This document shows, piece by piece, positions 8,238-18,426 of a stretch of 64,000 bases of DNA. The notes beneath the pieces are model-generated. The model did not search any database. It saw only the letters and a program-made list of their open reading frames with translations, and had not been told where the DNA came from. Position 1 is the stretch's first letter; each line of letters opens with the position of its first letter. The translations under genes were made by a program, and so were the position numbers. Origin of the DNA: an archaeon (GTDB lineage Archaea > Nanobdellota > Nanobdellia > Woesearchaeales > UBA9642); NCBI GenBank assembly GCA_020057295.1, contig JAGVGF010000003.1:62001-126000 (forward strand). The letters run 5' to 3'.

Positions 8238-9053
8238 ATGAAAGATTTTATTATTAAGAGAAAATTTGCAGTAATACTAACATGTATATTGCTTATAGTT
8301 GGTACAACACTATATTTTACATTGGGTGCTTACAATCTTGGAGAAATGTCAATAAAAAGCGCAGCTACAATTGAAGAATTAAATGTATTACGTAATGTCC
8401 AATTGAAAGCAGCATATACTGAAGAAGGTAGTATAGATATGTTTGTTCTTGCAAGAAATAATGATCTATCTAAGATTAAACCATTACAAGGTAATTCTAT
8501 ACCCGAAATAGGTGGTATGGTTATAGGTAATGTCGAAGGATCGATGATGCAAGAAGAAAACGAGTTTAAGAATATAGGAGATACTTTAGTTGATTATGAT
8601 ATTACTTTTAGAATTGATGGAATTCTTGATAAGACAGGAACATTCATGGATGATTTTCATTTTATAAGTTCAGAAGAATACACTAAACTATCTGGTGAAG
8701 AAAATGTTTTATTTGTAAAGTTCAAAGATGCAAAAACTCCCAAACTATTTTATTTGTACGATAAGAATAATCCTTCACCAGCGAAAATATCTTTATCAGA
8801 AGGTAATATAAATTTTTACTACAAACATATTATCGGCAAAAAAATCTATTATCCTATAATCATTGGCTATGAAGAGGCTAAGATGATGCGTGAAGAAAAA
8901 TTATTCAATAAAGTAGGAGATACTCTTGAAGGATTTTTTGATAGAGATGTTATGATTGTCGGAATAACACAAAAAACAGATACGGGCTTAGATATGATGC
9001 ATGTTGTAGAAAAAGATTTTTTCGATGAATCATTAAGAGGAACATTAGTATAG
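8238..9053 (+). CDS. Membrane-anchored extracytoplasmic protein with duplicated MacB-PCD-like module
   Basis: A 271-aa protein, first gene of the copper operon, with ribosome site AGGGTG. One N-terminal TM helix (about 10-30) anchors a large external part. Residues 92-144 and 205-257 are an internal repeat with matching elements: V/IIG, MM.EE, F..GDTL, I.GI..KT.T, then D..H. Each unit ends like the GDxxxxxxxxxxVxGI segment of MacB/FtsX periplasmic core domains. Paired methionines (MM three times) are notable. No permease TM helices are present, so it is not an FtsX permease. A role in copper binding or delivery is inferred from the operon only. Confidence 0.65.
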   Translation: MKDFIIKRKFAVILTCILLIVGTTLYFTLGAYNLGEMSIKSAATIEELNVLRNVQLKAAYTEEGSIDMFVLARNNDLSKIKPLQGNSIPEIGGMVIGNVEGSMMQEENEFKNIGDTLVDYDITFRIDGILDKTGTFMDDFHFISSEEYTKLSGEENVLFVKFKDAKTPKLFYLYDKNNPSPAKISLSEGNINFYYKHIIGKKIYYPIIIGYEEAKMMREEKLFNKVGDTLEGFFDRDVMIVGITQKTDTGLDMMHVVEKDFFDESLRGTLV

Positions 9054-9061
9054 GTGAAAAT

Positions 9062-9271
9062 ATGAAAGATATTGAATTAAAACTTAAAGGAATGCATTGC
9101 AAAAGTTGTGTGATATTAGTTAATGATGCCTTAACAGATATTAAAGGTGTAAAATCTGCAAATGCCAATTTAGAGAAGAGTAATGTAAAGATATCATTTG
9201 ATGATAATTTAGTAAAAGAAAAGCAATTGATTGACGCGATTGAAAAAGAGGGCTATAAGGTGAATAAATAA
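9062..9271 (+). CDS. copZ: Copper chaperone, heavy-metal-associated domain
   Basis: A 69-aa stand-alone HMA domain with ferredoxin-like fold; GMHCKSC (C13, C16) binds Cu(I). It would carry copper to the ATPase encoded next, whose start codon overlaps this stop by one base (TAATG). It begins 8 nt after the preceding stop with a GGTG site. The metal could also be Ag(I); zinc is less likely given the partner. Confidence 0.9.
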   Translation: MKDIELKLKGMHCKSCVILVNDALTDIKGVKSANANLEKSNVKISFDDNLVKEKQLIDAIEKEGYKVNK

Positions 9272-11505
9272 TGGCAAAGAAGACAGATCTTAATATTGTA
9301 GGAATGCATTGCGCAAGTTGTTCTACACTAATAAATAGAGCTTTATCGAAGACTGAAGGAATAACGGAAGCAAATGTTAATTATGCTACAGCTAAAGCAC
9401 GCGTAGTTTATGATGAAAATAAAGTCTCTGAAGAGGACTTAATAAAAATTGTTCAATCTAAAGGTTACGATGCATCTATTAGCAGTAAAAATGATGCTGT
9501 TAATAAAGAATTATCTCAGAAAAAAGAAATTGAGGAAATAAAGAATAGCTTATATTTTAGTTTAATATTTACGATTCCAGCATTTTTAATCGGAATGGTC
9601 TTAATGTCGCTTGGTGTTAATGTTCCTTACGATCTATTTATATTATTCTTACTTGCAACACCGGTTCAATTTATTGTAGCATCAGATATCTACAAAAGTG
9701 CATGGGTCGCATTAAAAAATAAGACTGCAAATATGGATTCTTTAATAGCCATAGGAACTAGTGCAGCATACTTGTTTAGTATTTATGCAATATTTTTTGA
9801 TCCTATTCTTGGTCAATATTTTGAAACATCAGCAATTCTTATAACTTTTGTAATATTTGGAAGATATCTTGAAATTAATGCTAAAGGTAAAACATCCGAG
9901 GCAATAAAGAAACTTATGGAATTATCACCAAAAATAGCGACAGTTATTAGAAAAATTAACGGAAAAAATAAAGAAATGCAGATACCTGTAGATCAAGTAG
10001 TTTTGAATGATATTATCATCGTAAAACCTGGAGAAAAAGTTCCAGTTGATGGAATCCTGTTAGAAGGATTATCTTCTGTCGATGAAAGTATGATTACAGG
10101 AGAGAGCATCCCCGTAGAAAAAAAGAAAGGAGATACAGTAATAGGCGGAACAATAAACAAACACGGAACTTTTACATTTAAGGCAACGAAAGTAGGCGAA
10201 AATACTACTCTTGCAAATATAATAAAATTAATTGAAGATGCTCAAGGAAAGAAAGCTCCAATACAAAGATTTGCGGATAATATTTCTGCATATTTTGTGC
10301 CTGTAGTAATACTTATTGCGATTGTAACATTTAGTGTGTGGTTTTTCTGGGTAGGAAAACCCATAGCATTTGCACTGATTACAGCAGTTTCAGTATTAGT
10401 AATCGCATGTCCTTGTGCTTTAGGTCTTGCAACACCTACATCAATAATTGTGGGAACAGGAAAAGGTGCGAAAGAGGGAATACTAATTAAAGGAGCAGAT
10501 TCTCTTGAAGCAGCACACAAAGTTAAATATGTTATATTTGATAAAACAGGAACTATAACTAATGGTAAACCAGAAACAACTGACGTGATATCTTTTGAGA
10601 AGAGCATATCTCAAGATTCATTACTAAAGATAGCAGCATCTATAGAAAAACCTTCAGAACATCCTCTTGCAGATGCAATAGTCAGAAAGGCAAACGAAGA
10701 AAAATTAGCTATAATAAAAATTAAGAATTTTAAAGCAATACCAGGTTATGGAATTTCTGCGAAGATATCAAGCAAGCAATATTATTTTGGAAATACTAAA
10801 TTAATGCAGAAACAAAAAATTTCTGTAAGTAAATATGAAAGCAGAATTCAAGATATTGAAGAACAAGGAAAAACTGTAATGATATTATCTAATACAAAGA
10901 AAATTCTTGGAATAATCGCTGTTGCCGATACTATTAAGGAAACATCAAAACTTGCTGTAAAACAATTACAAGATATGGGTGTTGAAGTTTATCTAATTAC
11001 AGGAGATAATGTTAGAACTGCAGGAGCAATTGCAAAGCAGGCAGGTATAAAGCAAGATAATGTATTTTCTGAAGTCCTTCCTGAAGATAAGGCAAACTAT
11101 GTGAAGAAATTGCAGGATAAAAAAGATAAAAAGGGAAATTTTGCAAAAGTTGTAATGGTTGGTGATGGTGTAAATGATGCTCCAGCACTTGCACAGGCCG
11201 ATATTGGAATTGCAATGGGATCTGGAACAGATGTTGCTATGGAGTCAGGAAATATTGTATTAATGAAAAATGACTTACTTGATGTTCCAAAAGCGATCAA
11301 GTTAAGCAAACAAACCATGACTAAAATAAAACAGAACATGTTCTGGGCATTATTTTACAATGTCTTAGGAATACCAATAGCGGCAGGAGTACTGTATCCT
11401 TTTACAGGATGGCTTCTAAGCCCTATAATCGCTGGTGGAGCAATGGCACTTTCAAGCGTTAGTGTTGTAACAAATAGTTTATTGTTAAAGAGTTCAAAAT
11501 TGTAA
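9271..11505 (+). CDS. copA: Cu(I)-exporting P1B-type ATPase
   Basis: A 744-aa P1B-1 ATPase of usual length that pumps Cu(I) out of the cytoplasm. In order it has an N-terminal HMA domain (GMHCASC, C14/C17), TM helices, the actuator TGES (about 276), the transport motif [10 protein letters not shown] (about 379), the phosphorylation site DKTGT (about 424) and the hinge [10 protein letters not shown] (about 630). The CPC motif indicates Cu(I)/Ag(I). Translation is coupled to copZ by a one-base overlap. Downstream are a Met-rich membrane protein and cupredoxins. Confidence 0.95.
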   Translation: MAKKTDLNIVGMHCASCSTLINRALSKTEGITEANVNYATAKARVVYDENKVSEEDLIKIVQSKGYDASISSKNDAVNKELSQKKEIEEIKNSLYFSLIFTIPAFLIGMVLMSLGVNVPYDLFILFLLATPVQFIVASDIYKSAWVALKNKTANMDSLIAIGTSAAYLFSIYAIFFDPILGQYFETSAILITFVIFGRYLEINAKGKTSEAIKKLMELSPKIATVIRKINGKNKEMQIPVDQVVLNDIIIVKPGEKVPVDGILLEGLSSVDESMITGESIPVEKKKGDTVIGGTINKHGTFTFKATKVGENTTLANIIKLIEDAQGKKAPIQRFADNISAYFVPVVILIAIVTFSVWFFWVGKPIAFALITAVSVLVIACPCALGLATPTSIIVGTGKGAKEGILIKGADSLEAAHKVKYVIFDKTGTITNGKPETTDVISFEKSISQDSLLKIAASIEKPSEHPLADAIVRKANEEKLAIIKIKNFKAIPGYGISAKISSKQYYFGNTKLMQKQKISVSKYESRIQDIEEQGKTVMILSNTKKILGIIAVADTIKETSKLAVKQLQDMGVEVYLITGDNVRTAGAIAKQAGIKQDNVFSEVLPEDKANYVKKLQDKKDKKGNFAKVVMVGDGVNDAPALAQADIGIAMGSGTDVAMESGNIVLMKNDLLDVPKAIKLSKQTMTKIKQNMFWALFYNVLGIPIAAGVLYPFTGWLLSPIIAGGAMALSSVSVVTNSLLLKSSKL

Positions 11506-11543
11506 ATTAATAAAAATATACATTAAGATTATAAGGTGATAAA

Positions 11544-12251
11544 ATGGTTAAAAATGAAAATTTAAATAAGAAAAAGCTTATGGCATTAAAATTTACAGAC
11601 AGCAATAAAATGTATTCTTATATGTTAGTTGCTTTCTTAGTATTATTAATATTAGATTTGATTGCATATTTTGGTTTTTTAAATAGAATTCCTGATTTTG
11701 CAAACAAATTCGGTTTCTGGATTTTTTATTTGAATATTAGTATCGTCACAATTGGTGGTTCTGTATGGTATTATGTAACTCACAAAGGTTATGTAAGCTG
11801 TATGGCTAGCATGATGATTGGAATGACTATAGGAATGCAAACTGGAATGATGATTGGAGCAGTATTCGGAGCTGTTAATGGATATTTTGTTGGTGCAATG
11901 GTCGGCATGATTCTTGGTGCATTAACAGGAGCGTTAAGCGGTAAAGATAGTATAATGGGATGGCTTCAGGGAATGATGATGGGATTAATGGGTGGAACAA
12001 TGGGTGCAATGATTACTGTAATGATGTTCACAGATAATGTATTATGGTTCATGCCATTCTATACTATACTCAATGTCTTATTGTTATTAGGATTTAATTA
12101 CATGTATTATGATGAAGTTGTAAGAGATAATAAAGAATTAATTAAAACAGATATAGATATTTTCACATTCATATCTGCATGTGTAATAGTAACTACTATC
12201 TTAACTGTTTTAATGATTTATGCACCAAAATCGGTGCTGTTCGGAGGATAA
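11544..12251 (+). CDS. Met-rich glycine-zipper membrane protein in the copper operon
   Basis: A 235-aa integral membrane protein with about six hydrophobic segments. Residues about 86-160 are packed with Met and Gly (for example ASMMIGMTIGMQTGMMIGA and LQGMMMGLMGGTMGAM) with glycine spacings typical of tightly packed helices. Methionine-lined helices are known in Cu(I) transport proteins such as Ctr1, but this sequence is not Ctr1-like in length or layout. It follows copA by 38 nt with an AGGTGAT site. A Cu(I) channel or binding role is inferred; I do not recognise the family. Confidence 0.65.
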   Translation: MVKNENLNKKKLMALKFTDSNKMYSYMLVAFLVLLILDLIAYFGFLNRIPDFANKFGFWIFYLNISIVTIGGSVWYYVTHKGYVSCMASMMIGMTIGMQTGMMIGAVFGAVNGYFVGAMVGMILGALTGALSGKDSIMGWLQGMMMGLMGGTMGAMITVMMFTDNVLWFMPFYTILNVLLLLGFNYMYYDEVVRDNKELIKTDIDIFTFISACVIVTTILTVLMIYAPKSVLFGG

Positions 12252-12252
12252 A

Positions 12253-12849
12253 ATGAAAGATGTTTCAAAAATAATATTAGGAATAGTTGCGAGTTTAATA
12301 GTTATATCGGTGTTAGGACTATCTGCTAAAGCTCTAGTTTCGCCGACATTCTTGTCAACAAACAACTACGGCAATAATGGTGCACAGGTATCGCAAACAC
12401 AAAATACTTTATCAGGAAATACTCAAATTAATACTCAGACATCGCCCTTAGTTCAAGGAAATGTTCAAGAGGTTTCTCTTAAAGTTGTAGGTTCATCATA
12501 TGTTTTGAATCCTTCAGTACTAAAGAAAGGAGTTCCAGTTAGAATGACCGCAGATATTAATAATATGCCTGGTTGTTCTAAAGGTTTTAGAATTCCAGAC
12601 TTTAGTGTTACAAAGTCTATCCGTCCAGGAGATACTGTTGTAGAATTTACTCCTGATAAAACAGGAACATTTACGATTGCGTGTTTTATGAATATGTACC
12701 GTGGAACATTTAGTGTTACTGATGATGGAAGTGCTCCAACTGGAGAAGCGGCAAAGCAAGCAACACAAGTTCAAGCAACAGTTGCAAAACCAAGCGGTGG
12801 CGGATGTACAATGGGTGCGGGTGGCGGTGGCTGCGGTTGTGGTGGATAA
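12253..12849 (+). CDS. Secreted cupredoxin-like protein with Cys/Gly tail
   Basis: I use the ATG at 12253 (TCGGAGG site), one base after the previous stop, giving 198 aa. A hydrophobic N-terminal segment (about 5-25) exports or anchors it; a Ser/Thr/Asn/Gln linker follows (about 30-72), then a cupredoxin-like beta domain (about 73-152). Candidate ligands are the Cys in PGCSK and the Cys and Mets in ACFMNMYRG, so the site looks thiolate/thioether-type rather than the classical His2-Cys-Met. The tail ends GGGCTMGAGGGGCGCGG, a second likely metal site. It is paralogous to the next gene. Confidence 0.75.
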   Translation: MKDVSKIILGIVASLIVISVLGLSAKALVSPTFLSTNNYGNNGAQVSQTQNTLSGNTQINTQTSPLVQGNVQEVSLKVVGSSYVLNPSVLKKGVPVRMTADINNMPGCSKGFRIPDFSVTKSIRPGDTVVEFTPDKTGTFTIACFMNMYRGTFSVTDDGSAPTGEAAKQATQVQATVAKPSGGGCTMGAGGGGCGCGG

Positions 12850-12890
12850 ATAGTTATCTAATTAATTAAATATCTTATAGGTGTGGCTAA

Positions 12891-13391
12891 ATGACTGATG
12901 ATAAAATAAGATGTGAGCTTTGTGATAGAGAATTTGCTAGTCAGGAAGCTATAGATGCACATAACAAATCTAAACATCACACTATTCACAGAGAAAAACG
13001 CAATAAATTTCCAACTATAATTATATCAGTTACAGCAATAATAATTCTTATTATAATAGGATTTGTAATATTTAGTACTACGGTTAATAAACCTATTAAT
13101 ACAAATAATACTTCCTCATCAGGCAACGTTCAAACAGCCACACTAAGTGTTTCTGGATCTAAATATATACTTGAGCCTTCTGTTTTTAAGAAAGATGTTC
13201 CTGTACAATTAACCGCAGATGTTAGTAGTATGCCTGGTTGTTCTAAATCTGTAACTATACCAACATTTGGTGTATTAAAATATGTTACGCCTAACGATAA
13301 CACCATAACATTCACACCGACAAAGGTAGGAACGTTTAGAATAGCATGTTCAATGAGCATGTATATAGGAAGTTTTACAGTTACAGAATAA
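12891..13391 (+). CDS. C2H2 zinc finger - TM - cupredoxin fusion
   Basis: A 166-aa protein with three parts: an N-terminal C2H2 finger (C8-x2-C11-x12-H24-x4-H29), a basic stretch and one TM helix (about 41-63), then a cupredoxin-like domain (about 85-166) sharing PGCSK and AC.M.MY.G.F with its neighbour. The basic residues before the TM predict the finger inside and the cupredoxin outside. It is last in the copper operon, 41 nt after the previous gene, with a GGTG site. It could signal external copper to a DNA- or protein-binding finger; this is inference. No gap or frameshift suggests an artefactual fusion. Confidence 0.8.
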   Translation: MTDDKIRCELCDREFASQEAIDAHNKSKHHTIHREKRNKFPTIIISVTAIIILIIIGFVIFSTTVNKPINTNNTSSSGNVQTATLSVSGSKYILEPSVFKKDVPVQLTADVSSMPGCSKSVTIPTFGVLKYVTPNDNTITFTPTKVGTFRIACSMSMYIGSFTVTE

Positions 13392-13433
13392 TATTATAAC
13401 AAAGTAATATTAAAAAATTATAGAAAAATATTT

Positions 13434-13751
13434 TTAAGGTTTTGGTTTTTCTTCTGTCATCAAATCTTTGTAGCTTTCACTCATAGGTTCTCTTAGTTCT
13501 TCATGATTTTTTGTTTTACGTATTAACTTCTCTAATGCTATATTATGATTTGCTGAGCTATGAAGTGATACAATAAATAATCCTATTGCTCCTATTACCA
13601 TTACAATCCCGACTATAGATACTAATCCTGCGTTGGGTCCGCTTGCACCAACAACGTTTGCTGTAATGCTTGCACTGTCAGAAAAAACATATGCTGTTCC
13701 TAAAGCAAATGCACTAACACTCGCTATAATATTAAAAACTCTAACATTCAT
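13434..13751 (-). CDS. Small two-TM membrane protein
   Basis: A 105-aa protein with TM segments at about 7-30 and 42-62 and a charged cytoplasmic tail rich in Glu and Lys (about 70-105). The start has a clear AGGTGATTTC site. It is convergent with the end of the copper operon. No family is recognised and no motif suggests enzymatic activity. Confidence 0.6.
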   Translation of the reverse strand: MNVRVFNIIASVSAFALGTAYVFSDSASITANVVGASGPNAGLVSIVGIVMVIGAIGLFIVSLHSSANHNIALEKLIRKTKNHEELREPMSESYKDLMTEEKPKP

Positions 13752-13797
13752 GAAATCACCTATTGTATGAATTGTTTCTAATATATAAAATTTTGGA

Positions 13798-14805
<1,008 letters not shown>

Positions 14806-14886
14806 TTAACATATTATTATATCTCCTACTATATCTCGCGTATTAGAATTTATAAATATTGTGAACGGCTGGTTGATTATGTTTTC

Positions 14887-15621
14887 TTAAGAGTATCCAC
14901 CATCAATTTTTATGGTTGTTCCGGTAATAAAACTAGAATCTTCAGAGGCTAAAAATAGTGCTAGTTTCGCAATTTCTTCTGGTCTTGCAAACCTTTTTAA
15001 TAATATTCTAGCTGTTTCTTCTTTGATGAATTCTTTTGATAATCCTTTGTTAATATCTGTATTTACCCATCCTGGAGCTATGCTATTAACAAGAATGTTT
15101 GGTGCGAGTTCTGTTGCTAAATTCTTTGTCAATGATACTACTCCTGATTTTGATGCATCATAATCCATAGAATCTGGAGCAAGGCTATCTATAGCGTTAG
15201 TAGATGAAATATTTATTATTCTTCCTCCTTTCGGAATATGTTCTAATGCGTATTTTACACATAGAAATGGCCCTATTAGATTAACTTCTAATGTTTTTTT
15301 CCATTGTTCTGCTGTTTTTTCTTTAAAAGGAATATCGTAAACAATACCTGCATTATTTACTAATACATCTATTCTTCCGTATTTTGTAACAGCCTCTTTA
15401 ATCATCTTTTGAACTTGCTTCTCATCAGAAACATCGCATTTTATTGCAATCGCATCAGAACCTAATTTTTTTATATCCTGAACGACCTGTTTTGCTTCTT
15501 TTTCTGCATTAACATAATTAACAATTATTTTAGCTCCTTCTTTCGCAAATTCTAAAGCTATTGCTTTTCCTATTCCTCTGCTTGATCCTGTTATTAATGC
15601 AATCTTATTTTTTAGTTTCAT
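14887..15621 (-). CDS. Short-chain dehydrogenase/reductase, FabG-like
   Basis: A 244-aa classical SDR with the Rossmann motif TGSSRGIGKA (about 11-20), NNAG (about 88), the catalytic Ser in NISSTN and YDASK (YxxxK, about 154), and the C-terminal PEEIAKLALFLASE...GTTIKIDGGYS. The length and motifs fit 3-oxoacyl-ACP reductase FabG and related sugar or alcohol dehydrogenases. The substrate is not decidable; no fatty-acid synthesis genes are nearby. It is next to gap but has its own GTGAG site. Confidence 0.88.
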   Translation of the reverse strand: MKLKNKIALITGSSRGIGKAIALEFAKEGAKIIVNYVNAEKEAKQVVQDIKKLGSDAIAIKCDVSDEKQVQKMIKEAVTKYGRIDVLVNNAGIVYDIPFKEKTAEQWKKTLEVNLIGPFLCVKYALEHIPKGGRIINISSTNAIDSLAPDSMDYDASKSGVVSLTKNLATELAPNILVNSIAPGWVNTDINKGLSKEFIKEETARILLKRFARPEEIAKLALFLASEDSSFITGTTIKIDGGYS

Positions 15622-15647
15622 TTGTATAATCTCACTCGCGTGTGTTG

Positions 15648-15884
15648 TTATTTCTTTTCATTTTCTTTAAATGTCTCGTTAGTTTTCTTCCAAACTTCAT
15701 CATATGTTGTTATGCCTTTCTTTATTAATATTTCAACAACCGAGTCTAGTTGTGCTCTAGTTAATGCTAACTTGTATGTATTTATGAGAAGTAATTCTTT
15801 AATTTCATCGTTGCTCATCTTATTTAATTTCTTTTCAAAATCAGTAATTTCTGAATCAATTTTCTTTTTAGAAGTTTTAGGCAT
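15648..15884 (-). CDS. Small charged helical protein
   Basis: A 78-aa, Lys/Glu-rich, apparently all-helical protein with no Cys or membrane segment. The start appears leaderless, with a TTTAAA box about 26 nt upstream on this strand. A helix-rich segment (DEIKELLLINTYKLALTRAQ) could pack as a dimer. The function is unknown. Confidence 0.6.
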   Translation of the reverse strand: MPKTSKKKIDSEITDFEKKLNKMSNDEIKELLLINTYKLALTRAQLDSVVEILIKKGITTYDEVWKKTNETFKENEKK

Positions 15885-15915
15885 AATAATCTAATGTTAT
15901 AGAACTTTAAAAATT

Positions 15916-17223
15916 TTATTCTTGAGGAACGATTTTATCAGAAAGTAATGAGTCTGTTAAATCATCTTTGATGTTTACACTTTTGTGCATTAGTCCTTCC
16001 AAATCTTTTTTTATTTTTCCTACTACTTCTTCATTATCTATCTTTAATATATCGATATTCTTTTGTAATTTGTCAATGTTTAACTTGTGATATTTTATTT
16101 TATCCTCTGTTGCATTGATCCAATACTGTTGTTCAGAAAGATTTAGTGATGCACTATTGTGTGTTATCTTTGCTTGTGCTCTATGTCTCTGATCTTCTAA
16201 TTTTAATATCTTAATTTGTAATGTCTTCAAGTAATCTATTGTTAATTTATCGATAGTGTTTAAACATTTATCTTTATTTTTATCTTTCAAATCGATTTTA
16301 TTATCTTGAATGGCGTTCTTTATATCTTTTAATATTTCTACTATTTGTAAATTAGAATCCTTGATTAATCCGTTCTTTATATCTTCTAAATATTCTTTAA
16401 TTATTTTCTTGTCAGGATTTAAGTAGTAATATTTTTTTAACGGTGTGTCTAAGCATGAAAAGAATTCACCTTCGACTTGTAATACTCTTTTACTTTCCAT
16501 TTCTGATTCTTCTTTTTCTTTTTTGAACGTGTCTAAAGCACGATAATCTGTTCCGGTGGTTATTGTTTTAATTCGTTCATTTAATTTGTCAAGCTTTTCC
16601 TTATGTAGTGATATTTCTCTTTCTTCCTCTAATGTTTGTCTATTGAAATCCTTTATTTTTAGAACATTACCTGTAAAATCCTTGATATCTTTTTGTATAT
16701 TTTTTAATAGTTCTATTCCGTTCTTCTCAAGCATTACTCTTATATCTATTATTAGTTCTTCTAACTCGTGTAGTTTCTTATTTGTTGTTCTTACTTCATT
16801 ATCGAAGAAATGTTGTAGTACGAATATGTTTTTTTGTATGTCGCGATTTAATTGTTCTAGATTATGTGAAAATTGTATACAATAATCGTATGTGTCTAAA
16901 TAACTTTTTGGTACATCGATAGAGCTTACAAAGTGTGAGATTCTTTTAATGTAGTTCTCACGATTACCGTCCATTATATGTATTTCCCGTTCTGGAATGT
17001 TGCTATTCATTAAATGTGCTTTATGTAACCCTCTTAATGACAATATTACTTCCTCTTTTTTGGCGCTTATATCAACAATTTTTGATGTAATACTTCTATT
17101 AATGTATCCTAAACTATCTCTTAGAATAAAATTCATATGTTTATCTATCTTTGACAAAGAAACTTCTTCTGCTTGAGGTATTTCTGTATCTTTCTTAAAC
17201 CGGTCTAGGAATCTCTTAAGCAT
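15916..17223 (-). CDS. Long coiled-coil protein
   Basis: A 435-aa, strongly charged protein, almost wholly helical, with long heptad-like stretches (about 100-270 and 320-410) and no membrane segment, Walker motif or Cys pairs. It resembles rod-like structural or scaffold proteins rather than an SMC ATPase, since no nucleotide-binding heads are present. The start is leaderless (TTTAAAT about 24 nt upstream). The family is not recognised. Confidence 0.65.
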   Translation of the reverse strand: MLKRFLDRFKKDTEIPQAEEVSLSKIDKHMNFILRDSLGYINRSITSKIVDISAKKEEVILSLRGLHKAHLMNSNIPEREIHIMDGNRENYIKRISHFVSSIDVPKSYLDTYDYCIQFSHNLEQLNRDIQKNIFVLQHFFDNEVRTTNKKLHELEELIIDIRVMLEKNGIELLKNIQKDIKDFTGNVLKIKDFNRQTLEEEREISLHKEKLDKLNERIKTITTGTDYRALDTFKKEKEESEMESKRVLQVEGEFFSCLDTPLKKYYYLNPDKKIIKEYLEDIKNGLIKDSNLQIVEILKDIKNAIQDNKIDLKDKNKDKCLNTIDKLTIDYLKTLQIKILKLEDQRHRAQAKITHNSASLNLSEQQYWINATEDKIKYHKLNIDKLQKNIDILKIDNEEVVGKIKKDLEGLMHKSVNIKDDLTDSLLSDKIVPQE

Positions 17224-17345
17224 ATTCTAGTGATATGATAAAGATTTAAATGCTTTACTAAAACATCCTACTTGTGATACTATTTTATAGGAGAAACTTT
17301 ATAAAAGATATTAGTTGTCCATAGGCATAGTTGCGGGGTGTTTTT

Positions 17346-18017
17346 ATGCCAAGACCAGATGAATTAGTGTTAGTAGTACAAAACAACGTATTATTTAATG
17401 ATAATGACGGATATTTTGAAGGATTTATGGATGCTTCTAAAGCAGATTATATGTCAACAATTTTAAAAAATCATTCTTTTATGAGACACGATAAAGCAAG
17501 TCTTTTGGCCGGTAAATATAAGCAACCTATAGCTTATTGTGCTATTGTTAATCCTACTACTAAAAAGGTTTACGTGTATACTAGAGCTTCAGGTGCAGAA
17601 GGAGATGCTGCTAATGTTGAAAAATTATTACAAGGCAATATATCTTTTGGCGCTGGTGGTCACATGGTTGAATCAGCTAAAGGAGTTGACGTGATTGTCG
17701 ATAATAAAATAAGAGAGCTTGCTGAAGAAACAGACATACAAGGTTCTAAGCAATTCCAATTCTTCGGATATATTAATAATGATGATGATCGTAATAATGG
17801 TGTCGGTAAGGTTCATTTCGGATTAATGTATTTGGTTATTACTGATGCAACTGTTGTTAGACCACTTGATAAAGAAGCTCAAATCGGCGGGATGGTTCAT
17901 ATTAGTGATTTAGAAAGAACTATCAGAGAATCTAGAAGAAAAGGTTCTAGTGTTATAGTTGAACCATGGTCGGAAATATCTTTCGAACCTCTTATGAGAT
18001 ATTTAGGACATAAATAA
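17346..18017 (+). CDS. MutT/Nudix-like predicted phosphoesterase (COG4112-like)
   Basis: A 223-aa protein; I use the ATG at 17346 because the track's TTG start lies within the GGGGTG ribosome site. The N-terminus RPDELVLVVQNNVLF and GAGGHMVES...IRELAEETDI form a stretched Nudix box: GG, then after an insertion RELxEE. This layout matches archaeal and bacterial predicted MutT-family phosphoesterases. The REL.EE glutamates for metal binding are present. The substrate is unknown, possibly a nucleoside diphosphate derivative. Confidence 0.75.
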   Translation: MPRPDELVLVVQNNVLFNDNDGYFEGFMDASKADYMSTILKNHSFMRHDKASLLAGKYKQPIAYCAIVNPTTKKVYVYTRASGAEGDAANVEKLLQGNISFGAGGHMVESAKGVDVIVDNKIRELAEETDIQGSKQFQFFGYINNDDDRNNGVGKVHFGLMYLVITDATVVRPLDKEAQIGGMVHISDLERTIRESRRKGSSVIVEPWSEISFEPLMRYLGHK

Positions 18018-18052
18018 GTATCTTTATAAAATCTTTAGTACACTTTCTTTTC

Positions 18053-18361
18053 ATGCGTACTAAAGCACCTGGTTATTTAAAAATAGCTTCTGAACGTATT
18101 AGTAAATTATTATCTGAAGCAGATTCTGGATTTAAGGAGCATCCAGAACTTAGTAAAAGATACGTTTATCTTGCAAGAAAAATATCTATGAAGTACAAAA
18201 TTAAATTTACGCCTGAGCAAAAAAAGTTGTTTTGTAAAAAATGTAATTCTTACTTAAGAAATGGTGTTAGCTCTAGAGTTAGATTAGAACATGGAAAGAT
18301 TGTGACAACATGCTTAGGTTGCGGTGCCATGAAGCGAGTTTTATATAAGAAAAAGAAATAG
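18053..18361 (+). CDS. rnp4: Ribonuclease P protein component 4 (Rpp21/Rpr2)
   Basis: A 102-aa zinc-ribbon subunit of archaeal RNase P, which removes tRNA 5' leaders. Helical N-terminus with RYVYLARKISMKYKIK (about 43-58), then CKKCNSYLRNG (about 63) and the second pair CLGCG (about 91) bind zinc. The basic C-terminus RVLYKKKK fits RNA binding. The start is leaderless: TTTATAAA lies 26 nt before ATGCGT. Confidence 0.92.
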   Translation: MRTKAPGYLKIASERISKLLSEADSGFKEHPELSKRYVYLARKISMKYKIKFTPEQKKLFCKKCNSYLRNGVSSRVRLEHGKIVTTCLGCGAMKRVLYKKKK

Positions 18362-18426
18362 TATCACTCTCAAGTAACAACAAAATCGAAACATTTATAA
18401 ATTTAGATTTTTCACATATTTCTAGC

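Noticed and set aside
8238-9053. FtsX/MacB ABC permease
   Set aside because: Only one TM helix and no associated ATPase; only the extracytoplasmic module is similar.
11796-12030. Repeat DNA in the Met-rich gene (ATGATG-type)
   Set aside because: Repetition follows from Met/Gly codons; no regular nucleotide period, so not a tandem repeat or CRISPR.
15916-17223. SMC or Rad50-like ATPase
   Set aside because: Coiled coil only; no Walker A or signature motif.
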